DNA of 64,000 bases, from positions 806,001 to 870,000 of the forward strand of contig NZ_KB905342.1 in the NCBI RefSeq assembly GCF_000378765.1, given 5' to 3'. The notes under the pieces are model-generated. The model was not told where the DNA came from, made no database searches, and worked only from the letters and a program-made list of their open reading frames with translations. Below, in pieces: positions 51,176-58,777 of this stretch. The translations under genes were made by a program, and so were the position numbers. The stretch's first letter is position 1; every line of letters begins with the position of its first letter. Source of the stretch: Psychroflexus tropicus DSM 15496 (GTDB lineage Bacteria > Bacteroidota > Bacteroidia > Flavobacteriales > Flavobacteriaceae).

Positions 51176-52015
51176 TTAATCTAATCGTTCAATGTCAGCT
51201 GAATCTTTGAAGATTTTAATCTGAAAACCAGATCCAGTATTATCATCATAGCATTGATAATTCACCGTATGACCAATTTCAGTTTCTTCAAGCAATGCAA
51301 TGGATGCATTACAGCTTTCGATATAGAACTCATTTGAAATTTCATGAGTAGTGAGATTGTATGTATAGAAACCGATCTCAGAACCTGCTCCACAACTTGC
51401 CTGAGTATCGAGACGGGAAGGGGAGTGAAATTTAATGATAGCCTTTTGCCCAGAGCTCGCTATAAGTTTCAAATCTGTCCACCAGTTTTCATCTACATTT
51501 AACTTGATACTGGAGCTTTCGCTACATAAATACCAATTGACAGTTCTGAAATCAAGATCTACTTTAGGAATTGACAGTTCTGCAGAAATTTCATTATGAT
51601 GATGTGTCGCTTTGCTTTTAGTCAAACTGAATTTTTCCTGATAGCCAGTGTAATTCTGATAATAACTTGCCTCTTCTTCATAGCTATTTATAGAGGTTTT
51701 AAAGTTTAAAACATCGGAGCTATCTGTTTGATTCTTGAAATGGTAAAGCGTCAATTGCGGATAGGAGTAATAGCCGATTAAGGCTATTTTCTGATCGGTT
51801 AGTGAAGAATTTGTATACCAACCAGACACAGTATAAGCATTACGATGAAACCAAGAGTTCTCTAACACTTTAAGGTGAAAATCAAGCTTTTGCTCATCCT
51901 TTCGGAGGCTAAATTCTGTGGTTATTAATTCTTCTTTTACTAGCCGCAGATCTCCTTGTTGAGCGATACTTAATTGAAATACTAAAAACACTAAACATAC
52001 TAATGGATTGGTCAT
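51176..52015 (-). CDS. Secreted protein of unknown function
   Basis: A 279-aa protein with a Sec signal (residues 1-18, FQLSIAQ). The mature part is beta-rich with Cys residues that could pair (WYLCSES, ASCGAG, ESCNAS, YQCYDD). No family recognised. It starts three bases after the stop of the gene at 52019, so it belongs to the same palindrome-controlled operon. A periplasmic or surface product in an otherwise cytoplasmic locus is notable. Confidence 0.6.
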   Translation of the reverse strand: MTNPLVCLVFLVFQLSIAQQGDLRLVKEELITTEFSLRKDEQKLDFHLKVLENSWFHRNAYTVSGWYTNSSLTDQKIALIGYYSYPQLTLYHFKNQTDSSDVLNFKTSINSYEEEASYYQNYTGYQEKFSLTKSKATHHHNEISAELSIPKVDLDFRTVNWYLCSESSSIKLNVDENWWTDLKLIASSGQKAIIKFHSPSRLDTQASCGAGSEIGFYTYNLTTHEISNEFYIESCNASIALLEETEIGHTVNYQCYDDNTGSGFQIKIFKDSADIERLD

Positions 52016-52018
52016 AGG

Positions 52019-52861
52019 CTATATGTATGATTTTGGGTTAAAAATTAATTTGGTTACTTCGATCTTATGATTTTTCAATGGATCACCTCTATAAAAGAGT
52101 CTGAATATGGTTTGATTTTGAAAATATCTACCTTTTTCAGGAATGTAATGAAAGAAGTTTTCGTAATAAGAGGCGGTATCGACTCTATCCATTTCTTGTT
52201 TGAAAAGTGTCCTGCTAAAGTCATTGAAAAGAATATTAAATTCTGGCTTAAAACCTTTATGACTAAAAAAGTAAGGCGCATGGTCTTTATAGATGTAATC
52301 GACTATAGATTTACAACATCCCCCAAACCCGCAACCTTCTCTCGTTGCACATAAATACTGAACATCAAATAAGCGATGTTGCAATACTAGCTTTTTAAAC
52401 GTATCTATGTTTTCCTTTTCGAAGTAAAGGACCTTTTGAATTTCATTGTAATCGTTTCCGATGATTTCAAGTTCAAAATATATGCCTTTACGTCCAGGGG
52501 GATACCTTTCAACCATAATATCCGATACGTGATTGTAATCGATTTTAAAACGGAAATGCGGCAAGATGTCAAGTTCTTTATATTTCCTGACTTTGACTTT
52601 GGTTATATTGTCATTATAAACGACTCTAGCATAATTTCTGATATCATTTTTCAACTCATGGATCTCTGGTCCTATGGAAGTGAATATGAATAGCTCTGGT
52701 TTTTTAAATCCCGGAGATGACATACGATGTATATGATGGTTAGTGAAAAAGACAGGCCCTCTAAAGTCTCTTCCTGCACTGGCATACCAAAACACTTTGG
52801 GGGTTTCAGACAAACATTCCAGTTCGGGGACGTTTTTAACAAATAGTTTTTGTGAGTTCAT
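52019..52861 (-). CDS. Protein of unknown function, first gene of palindrome-controlled operon
   Basis: A 280-aa cytoplasmic protein. It has a Cys cluster (CATREGCGFGGCC, four Cys within 13 residues) that could bind metal, and a segment RNYARVVYNDN followed by charged strands. No family recognised. It heads an operon with the secreted protein and the small membrane protein. The promoter has the TTGCAATATTGCAA box. Confidence 0.6.
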   Translation of the reverse strand: MNSQKLFVKNVPELECLSETPKVFWYASAGRDFRGPVFFTNHHIHRMSSPGFKKPELFIFTSIGPEIHELKNDIRNYARVVYNDNITKVKVRKYKELDILPHFRFKIDYNHVSDIMVERYPPGRKGIYFELEIIGNDYNEIQKVLYFEKENIDTFKKLVLQHRLFDVQYLCATREGCGFGGCCKSIVDYIYKDHAPYFFSHKGFKPEFNILFNDFSRTLFKQEMDRVDTASYYENFFHYIPEKGRYFQNQTIFRLFYRGDPLKNHKIEVTKLIFNPKSYI

Positions 52862-52884
52862 TAGTATGAGTTTTGATGAGACTG

Positions 52885-52934
52885 CAAAATTAAAGCGGTA
52901 CTTCGTTCATCTGGGGTTTTTGCAATATTGCAAA
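52885..52934 (-). promoter_or_regulatory. Palindrome-controlled promoter 3
   Basis: TTTGCAATATTGCAAA (52919-52934); the -7 box TAATTTTG is at 52892-52885 on the minus strand, 34.5 bp from the centre and 24 bases before the ATG at 52861. On the plus strand no -7 box lies at the matching distance, so the site seems to serve the minus-strand gene only, although a divergent gene begins at 52975. Confidence 0.8.
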
Positions 52935-52974
52935 TTGGGTAGGCCAATATTCTTGAAATTTCTTAGTAGTTGAA

Positions 52975-54168
52975 TTGAAAGTTTTATTTTTAGGCAAAAA
53001 CTTTATGGCGTATTATTTTCCAATCTATGTATCTTCCTATTATATTGTTACGACCTCCAGTCCTTTTTACCGTCTGCTTCCTTATTTGATGAATACGCTA
53101 TACCTTATCGAACCTAAGCATCAGTATTTTGGTGATATAAAAGACATCAAGTCTCTTGTTGAAGATACTAAAGGCTTTGAAAGCATTAGGACATCGATGG
53201 TTGTTCCAGATGAAGGTCTAGATTACTCCAATCTAAAAGTACCCAACTCCTTTCTCAATAAATTCAGTAAAGAACACCAAAAGGAATTTCAAGTTTTGAC
53301 GAAGGAATTTTCAGATGAAAAGAAATACAATCGATTCTTTTACGATTTGATAAAGCAAGCTTTCGACATCGATGTTGCAGGTGGAGGTCTATTGTGGATT
53401 TCTTCTCACCCTCTCGGTATACAAATCAAATATGTTTATACTCGTGACTTTGAAGAATTAGATGATGACAGACAATCTGGTTTTTTGATGGAGACTCTGA
53501 ATGAGATTGGTAACGAAATTTTCTCCCCAGGACTTGCGGCAGAACCACAAAAAAATTATTCATCAGGAAAACTAACACCAAAAGAAATTGCTGATGCTTT
53601 AGATGATATTGATAGCATAGACTCCGACACATTCAAATATTTATCGGATAAATTAATTAGTTTAGGTTTGAGGATTAAATTAAATCCTAAAAAACATAAA
53701 TTACTTATCAGAAAGGAACAATTAAAGCCTAAAGTATTCATAGCTGGAATCAATCAAGAGGTGGAATTGGCTCCTCTAGATAAGTCTTTTTACTTTTTAA
53801 TTTTGCTTTTTGCAGACGGTATCAACATCACAAGTAATCTAAATACAAGAGATTATGAAAATTACATTGAGGTTTGGCTTGACCTTTACACTAAATTAAA
53901 ATCTTCTGACAGAACTGAGGCAAAGCATAAAATTGAGAATCTGTGTGGAGATCAACAAAATCTATCTTATGTCAAAACCAGGACAAATAAGCCTTTTAAA
54001 ACTATATTAAAAAGCAAATTTCCTTTAGATTATGAGCAACGTTCAGAGGAGTTCATCGTGAAGTATGAGCGTTGGAATGTAAAACTCAATGTTGAGCTTT
54101 CAAGAGATAAGATTGGTGGCATGGGAGTAATTGAAGACCTATTATCTGGAAAACTAGAAGTCCGTTAG
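52975..54168 (+). CDS. Protein of unknown function with a Bacteroidota-type helical C-terminal domain
   Basis: A 397-aa cytoplasmic protein. The N-terminal 150 residues have an alpha/beta pattern and contain FDIDVAGGGLLWISSHPLG. The C-terminal part (about 245-340; VELAPLDKSFYFLILLFADGIN and DYENYIEVWLDLYTKLKS) resembles a domain seen at the end of several Bacteroidota accessory proteins, where it may act like a winged helix. The start is TTG at 52975; an ATG ten codons on (53005) is possible. It is divergent from the 52861 operon. Its own promoter is not evident. The palindrome after its stop belongs to the next gene. Confidence 0.6.
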   Translation: MKVLFLGKNFMAYYFPIYVSSYYIVTTSSPFYRLLPYLMNTLYLIEPKHQYFGDIKDIKSLVEDTKGFESIRTSMVVPDEGLDYSNLKVPNSFLNKFSKEHQKEFQVLTKEFSDEKKYNRFFYDLIKQAFDIDVAGGGLLWISSHPLGIQIKYVYTRDFEELDDDRQSGFLMETLNEIGNEIFSPGLAAEPQKNYSSGKLTPKEIADALDDIDSIDSDTFKYLSDKLISLGLRIKLNPKKHKLLIRKEQLKPKVFIAGINQEVELAPLDKSFYFLILLFADGINITSNLNTRDYENYIEVWLDLYTKLKSSDRTEAKHKIENLCGDQQNLSYVKTRTNKPFKTILKSKFPLDYEQRSEEFIVKYERWNVKLNVELSRDKIGGMGVIEDLLSGKLEVR

Positions 54169-54218
54169 TTTGCAATATTGCAAAAATACCTTCGACTGAT
54201 TTATGAGGTATAGCTTTG
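54169..54218 (+). promoter_or_regulatory. Palindrome-controlled promoter 4
   Basis: TTTGCAATATTGCAAA (54169-54184); the -7 box TAGCTTTG at 54211-54218 starts 34.5 bp from the centre. Transcription should begin near 54225, which excludes an in-frame ATG at 54203 and selects 54236. Confidence 0.8.
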
Positions 54219-54235
54219 TTGAAAAATTAAACCTT

Positions 54236-54760
54236 ATGGAAAATCAGAACACAGCCTCAGCATTACCAAAGTTTTTTTATGCTTTCGTACTAAAAATACC
54301 ACCTAAATATAGAGATCAAAATAAAGGGGTAGATTTTGATGATGAGTTGGATCTTAGCGCACTACCCCATAATGTTGGAAAAGATTTTGAAACCTTTCTT
54401 TTTATTCATACAGATGAAGAAACACACCTCACATTTTTGCTTTATACCGACATTACAGTTATTGGAGAATTAAAATGTTTTTTTTCCAAATCTTCATTAT
54501 CAGCAATGGATATTATAGTAAAAAAAGTTAACGATTTTCTCTTAAATGGAGAGTTTTTAAGTCTTGAGTTTTGGAAAGAATTCAATCAAGAATTAAAAGA
54601 CGATTGGCCTCTAGACCAAAATCAAAAAGAACTTTATGAAAATTTCATCAAAGAGCACACAACTGTGCAGAATATCATCGACAAATTAAATAACCTCGGT
54701 ATGGAAAACCTTCATCCAATCGAATTAGAAATTTTAAAACTAAATCAGGTCAGCCTATGA
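54236..54760 (+). CDS. Protein of unknown function, palindrome-controlled
   Basis: About 174 aa, cytoplasmic. It is acidic (DQNKGVDFDDELDLSALP) with a strand-rich middle and helical end. No family recognised. The start at 54236 (MENQNTASA) is set by the -7 box at 54211-54218. It overlaps the following 809-aa gene by four bases (ATGA), so both are made together. Confidence 0.6.
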   Translation: MENQNTASALPKFFYAFVLKIPPKYRDQNKGVDFDDELDLSALPHNVGKDFETFLFIHTDEETHLTFLLYTDITVIGELKCFFSKSSLSAMDIIVKKVNDFLLNGEFLSLEFWKEFNQELKDDWPLDQNQKELYENFIKEHTTVQNIIDKLNNLGMENLHPIELEILKLNQVSL

Positions 54761-57186
54761 AAAACCAAGCTATCTTTAAAATTTATGACAAGCAGGTAGA
54801 TACTTCTTTTTATATTCATTGGAATACTTATACCCAGCTGCCTATATCCATCCCTTTGGATCTGGTGAGCTTTATAGACTATTTGATGCTTGAAGGCATT
54901 GATCTAAAAATTTTACTAGATTATTGGGAAAATTTGCAAACTCATGGTAGTACGATTCCAAATTATAAGCCACGCCTTAGTAGTAAGCTCAATTTTTATT
55001 TGAAGCAAGTCGTGATGAGAACTGAAGTTTTAGAGTGGACTGAAGATAATAGATATTTGTTAAGGCTTTTTGAAGATCAGATGACGATAAATCCGTGTAA
55101 GCAATACCTAATTGAATCTTTGAGATATACGCATGAAAAACTGAACATTAGACATGTTTATGCTTTAAGATCTTTGGACTTCACTTATCAAATGCTAGAA
55201 CGCTATTTGAGAGGCGTCAAAAACAATTTTCTCAACTTTGATCTGGATGAATTCATGCAATCGTTGATTTCCAACGTTATGTTATCAAAAAGAGAGACCG
55301 AGTTTTTTGAAAAACTTTATCATAGGTATAATTTTCCTTTAGAAGCGATACCTCATATCAATCGATTAAAAGGAGATTTTAAGGATTGCGACATTTACGG
55401 TCTGTTAGAATTTCAGCCATCACTCGATGCCCCTCTAGAATTGGTAAACCTAGAGTCAGCACGAGAGGATAAAATTAAAATTTTGAACACACTTTGTTTT
55501 CAGGAAAATGAAGTCGAGGCTGAACGCTTAAGAACCAAAATTTTTGGTACACGAGATCACGATTTTAAACTAATGAGTTCAGAAAAGATAGATGGAATCT
55601 TAAAGTCTCTAGGCATCCAGGCTGAAACGTATCGCACTTTAAAGACAACCGAAGGAAAACACTATCTCCCTGTTTTGTTCGAAACTATAATGGACAGCAG
55701 TGATGAGCTGATCCTATTTAAACGCTTTGGATTCTCTCATTATGATCTATATACAAGATCGGGTATATTTCTGGAATCAACACCAGAGACTATCCAAATT
55801 TATGAAAACGGCTATTACCTGATAGAACACGAAACTAATTCTACACTCAAGCGTTATGATGCAACTTCAAAATTGAAACACGTTGTTTTTTCTAACTTAG
55901 AAAAGCAGGACAATTACGCACTAGAAGCCAATCCTAAAGAAAAACAACTCTTGTTTAACAACACACTTTATTTCTATTATGAAACAGAGACTTCTCCAAA
56001 TTGTTATACTCACATCAGACATCTTGGTGAAGAGTATGTGTCTGTTTGTCAAAATGGGTTATGGGGTTATGCGCGCTCGCATGAACACATGGAATTAGTT
56101 ATAGATTGCCAATATGCATATGCTGGACCATTTTTAGGAGATCATGCATTGGTTTATGACCTCAAGCCTGAGTATAGAGAACGAAAGGGAACATGGGTAG
56201 AGTTAGATGCTTCGATACCAATTCGAAAATCCGATAAAAAAAGAAAAATAAATCCTTATCAGTTTGAATGTTTATATCCATATTCAGCCGCTCAGCATAG
56301 TTTACCTATAAAACTCCTTGATGAGGTGTCTCACGATATTGATTATATGGAAGAGTATAATTTTTATGGGTATTCCACGCCAGAGATTGAAGGGATTGGA
56401 AACTGGTTGCTTATTGATCAAAACGGTGAAATTGTATTTGAAGCTCAACCTGATGATTTTCTGGAATTGCTTGAGAATGAGAAATTGAAGGTTATCGATT
56501 TTCTGGAAACACGAATTTATGATCTTAAGCATCAAATCCCTGAGTTGATTGAGACCAAAGAAACAAGCAAAGAGCTGGCTACAATCGATCCTTCAAAACA
56601 ACTGATTGATGACCTGAAGGATATAGACATGGCTAAATTGTCGAATCCTAAATACGCCTTAAAACTCTTGAAACTGAATCCTGATTTTTACGAGATATTG
56701 CCCTACGAACTTAAAGATAATTTTGAATTTGCTCTGAGCGCAGCTTTATCTGCCGATGTCGTTAGTGTCTATTCAAACTCCTCCAAGAGACTGCGAAAAG
56801 ACTTGAATTTTGTTAAACAACTCCTTTGCATTTCAACCCATTTGTTTAAGAATTTACCTGAGAATATTAAACAAAATAATGAGATCATTGATTTTGCTTT
56901 ATCTAGAGATGTAAGTGTAGCCTTATGCCTAGAAGAGTCCTATCCAAATTACAGAAATTTATTAGTTGAGGCCATTGAAGATGACCCCTCAAATTTTATT
57001 AATCTACCAGATTCGTATAAGGTAGATATGCAGTTTGTTGGCGATCTGATGAAGGCTAATGCAAAAGTTGGAGCCTATCTAACTTCTTTTCATCTAGATA
57101 TAAAGTATTTAAAGGAATTAGCAGAACAGATTGGTCCTGAAATATCATCTTATTTCCCCGAAAAAACCACTTCAGAAATATTGTAA
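54757..57186 (+). CDS. 809-aa protein with WG-type repeat and C-terminal DUF4116-like repeats
   Basis: The middle part contains VCQNGLWGYARSHEHMELVIDCQYAYAGPF, which follows the WG beta-repeat pattern (G-x-WGY...I...Y...F). From about residue 625 on, four or so helical repeats of about 45 residues appear (NPKYALKLLKLNPDFYEILP, LNFVKQLLCISTHLFKNLP, EIIDFALSRDVSVALCLE, MQFVGDLMKANAKVGAYL), matching the DUF4116 pattern in which each unit counts residues D..F...A....P. Such repeat proteins usually act as scaffolds. It shares the palindrome-controlled promoter with the gene before it and ends at a hairpin. Confidence 0.65.
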   Translation: MKNQAIFKIYDKQVDTSFYIHWNTYTQLPISIPLDLVSFIDYLMLEGIDLKILLDYWENLQTHGSTIPNYKPRLSSKLNFYLKQVVMRTEVLEWTEDNRYLLRLFEDQMTINPCKQYLIESLRYTHEKLNIRHVYALRSLDFTYQMLERYLRGVKNNFLNFDLDEFMQSLISNVMLSKRETEFFEKLYHRYNFPLEAIPHINRLKGDFKDCDIYGLLEFQPSLDAPLELVNLESAREDKIKILNTLCFQENEVEAERLRTKIFGTRDHDFKLMSSEKIDGILKSLGIQAETYRTLKTTEGKHYLPVLFETIMDSSDELILFKRFGFSHYDLYTRSGIFLESTPETIQIYENGYYLIEHETNSTLKRYDATSKLKHVVFSNLEKQDNYALEANPKEKQLLFNNTLYFYYETETSPNCYTHIRHLGEEYVSVCQNGLWGYARSHEHMELVIDCQYAYAGPFLGDHALVYDLKPEYRERKGTWVELDASIPIRKSDKKRKINPYQFECLYPYSAAQHSLPIKLLDEVSHDIDYMEEYNFYGYSTPEIEGIGNWLLIDQNGEIVFEAQPDDFLELLENEKLKVIDFLETRIYDLKHQIPELIETKETSKELATIDPSKQLIDDLKDIDMAKLSNPKYALKLLKLNPDFYEILPYELKDNFEFALSAALSADVVSVYSNSSKRLRKDLNFVKQLLCISTHLFKNLPENIKQNNEIIDFALSRDVSVALCLEESYPNYRNLLVEAIEDDPSNFINLPDSYKVDMQFVGDLMKANAKVGAYLTSFHLDIKYLKELAEQIGPEISSYFPEKTTSEIL

Positions 57187-57200
57187 TTTAGCGAGTAAGA

Positions 57201-57240
57201 GTAGATGGATCCAGAAATTTAAAATTCTAAATCCATCTAC
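57201..57240. terminator. Bidirectional terminator-like hairpin
   Basis: GTAGATGGAT (57201-57210) and ATCCATCTAC (57231-57240) pair perfectly around 20 bases, between two convergent genes. Confidence 0.6.
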
Positions 57241-57246
57241 GCATCT

Positions 57247-57783
57247 TTAACAAGCTACCTGATCATTATTTTTTAACTCTAAGGGATTTACAATTCTAAA
57301 ATCTGAACCAACGTGAGCTACACCAATCCCTTTTTTAAAATAATGTTCCTCATGGAATTGATATAATTTTAAAGCATGAACAGGAATATGACCTTCACTC
57401 ATCACATAATACGGATAATTGATGCCATCCAAAAAATCATCACTTGCCACCTGGTCTATATACCAAGATCTATTTTTTAACTTGAAAGTATCAATTTCCC
57501 ACACTTCATAACCTTTACTAAGACTTTGAAATTTTAAATAATCATAGCTATTCATTTCTATAAGTGTAAATTTATCTTCAAAAGTCCAATCCCAGGAATC
57601 AATTACAAAAGGATACCACTCTTTTCTAGGTATAGGTCTATTATGAGCAAAAACAGGATTTTTCAAATATTTATAACGACTGGAAGGACTTCCTATAAGT
57701 CCATTTTTCATAATACTGTGTCGGAAACAACTTCTTGTGAGGTGATAAACGTAGCGTTGAGTTTTTACCCTTTTAAGAAACAT
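57247..57783 (-). CDS. Protein of unknown function, possibly ADP-ribosyltransferase-like
   Basis: A 178-aa cytoplasmic protein. YVYHLTRSCFRHSIMKNGLIG near the N-terminus has the form YH-x-T-x(8)-I-x(3)-GL found at the start of several ART-like folds (KptA, DarT-type), and PVFAHN follows. A single conserved Glu at the end of the catalytic region cannot be assigned by eye. It is convergent with the 809-aa gene and preceded by a strong inverted repeat. The ART link is a pattern guess. Confidence 0.4.
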   Translation of the reverse strand: MFLKRVKTQRYVYHLTRSCFRHSIMKNGLIGSPSSRYKYLKNPVFAHNRPIPRKEWYPFVIDSWDWTFEDKFTLIEMNSYDYLKFQSLSKGYEVWEIDTFKLKNRSWYIDQVASDDFLDGINYPYYVMSEGHIPVHALKLYQFHEEHYFKKGIGVAHVGSDFRIVNPLELKNNDQVAC

Positions 57784-57788
57784 AAGAA

Positions 57789-57830
57789 CATAATTTTAGT
57801 GCAGCAGACTTTGCTGCGGTTAGAATTATG
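57789..57830. repeat. Strong inverted repeat before the 57247 gene
   Basis: CATAATTTTAGTGCAGCA and TTGCTGCGGTTAGAATTATG can form a hairpin with about 16 paired bases and a short loop. It lies six bases upstream of the minus-strand ATG at 57783, in the intergenic space before the next plus-strand gene. Terminator, attC-like scar or regulatory hairpin. Confidence 0.5.
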
Positions 57831-57950
57831 AATTATGCTATTTTGAAGACCACAAATTTAAGACTAAGTAACGACAAAAGACGTCTTTAATAAAAAAATC
57901 AACTGACATGTTTTGACGTACTTATTTTTTAGTTTTGGTATAAATAAAAA

Positions 57951-58745
57951 ATGGCTAAATTAAAAGTCTACCAAAAATATAAATCAATTGTTATGCTAAA
58001 ACAAAAAAAATTTGCCATACCAAAATTAAATTATGCATCATTAAAACCAAATCTTGATAGAAGAAAGTATACAACAAAAGCAATGATAACAAACCTAAAA
58101 AAGAAGGGTTTTGAAAATACAATTAATAATATATTACCAAATGGATATCTAGATATAGAGCAAAACGAAATAATTAATTTTCTATTTAATTCTATTGTTG
58201 AAAATGTAAACTTATATCTACAAGAAAGAGATGATAAACTATTGATGGAGATTTTTCATTCTATTCAATTATGGGGAGGAAACACAGGAAGAAATATTTA
58301 TACTATGGGATCATTTAATTCTAATTTTGATCTACAAGCATACAAAGAGAGTGTACAAATGGTAAGAAATGGGAACCCTGAAAAAGCAATTAATGCTTTG
58401 AAAAAAATGAAACAAATAAACATTGCTTTTGCATCAAAGCATTTTTCTTTCTGGTCACATGATCTACAAGGAAAAGACAATGATTCTGCAAGACAATTAC
58501 CAATTCTAGACAGGTTAATTAACGAATTAGTTTATGGCATAGAGAAACAACCTACATACTCTGATTATTTAAACTATTTATCCGATATGTACAAAGTTAT
58601 AAATAAGATTGATTCTGAAATTACTGTCCATAATTTGGAAAGGCAGCTTTTCAATTTTGCAGATACTGATGAAGGTGAATATTGGAAGTTGTACAGATTA
58701 AAAAATCCAGATAAGATTAAAGTAGATGATTACATAAAAGCTTAA
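57951..58745 (+). CDS. OGG-fold (8-oxoguanine glycosylase-like) accessory protein
   Basis: A 264-aa cytoplasmic protein. FHSIQLWGGNTGRNIYTMG, followed by KQINIAFASKHFSFWSH and ARQLPILDRLINELVYG, matches the pattern of HhH-GPD/OGG-type glycosylase folds: a helix-hairpin-like segment, a conserved Lys/Ser-rich KHFSFW loop and a final LPILD with the Asp. It is found in accessory regions of Bacteroidota. It is upstream of a DUF2779 gene by 32 bases on the same strand, so the two form an operon. Confidence 0.55.
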   Translation: MAKLKVYQKYKSIVMLKQKKFAIPKLNYASLKPNLDRRKYTTKAMITNLKKKGFENTINNILPNGYLDIEQNEIINFLFNSIVENVNLYLQERDDKLLMEIFHSIQLWGGNTGRNIYTMGSFNSNFDLQAYKESVQMVRNGNPEKAINALKKMKQINIAFASKHFSFWSHDLQGKDNDSARQLPILDRLINELVYGIEKQPTYSDYLNYLSDMYKVINKIDSEITVHNLERQLFNFADTDEGEYWKLYRLKNPDKIKVDDYIKA

Positions 58746-58777
58746 CTAAAACTTCACTAACCTATTATTTTAATCCT

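Noticed and set aside
54203-54235. Upstream ATG extending the 54236 gene
   Set aside because: The perfect -7 box TAGCTTTG lies within it, so transcription begins after that ATG.
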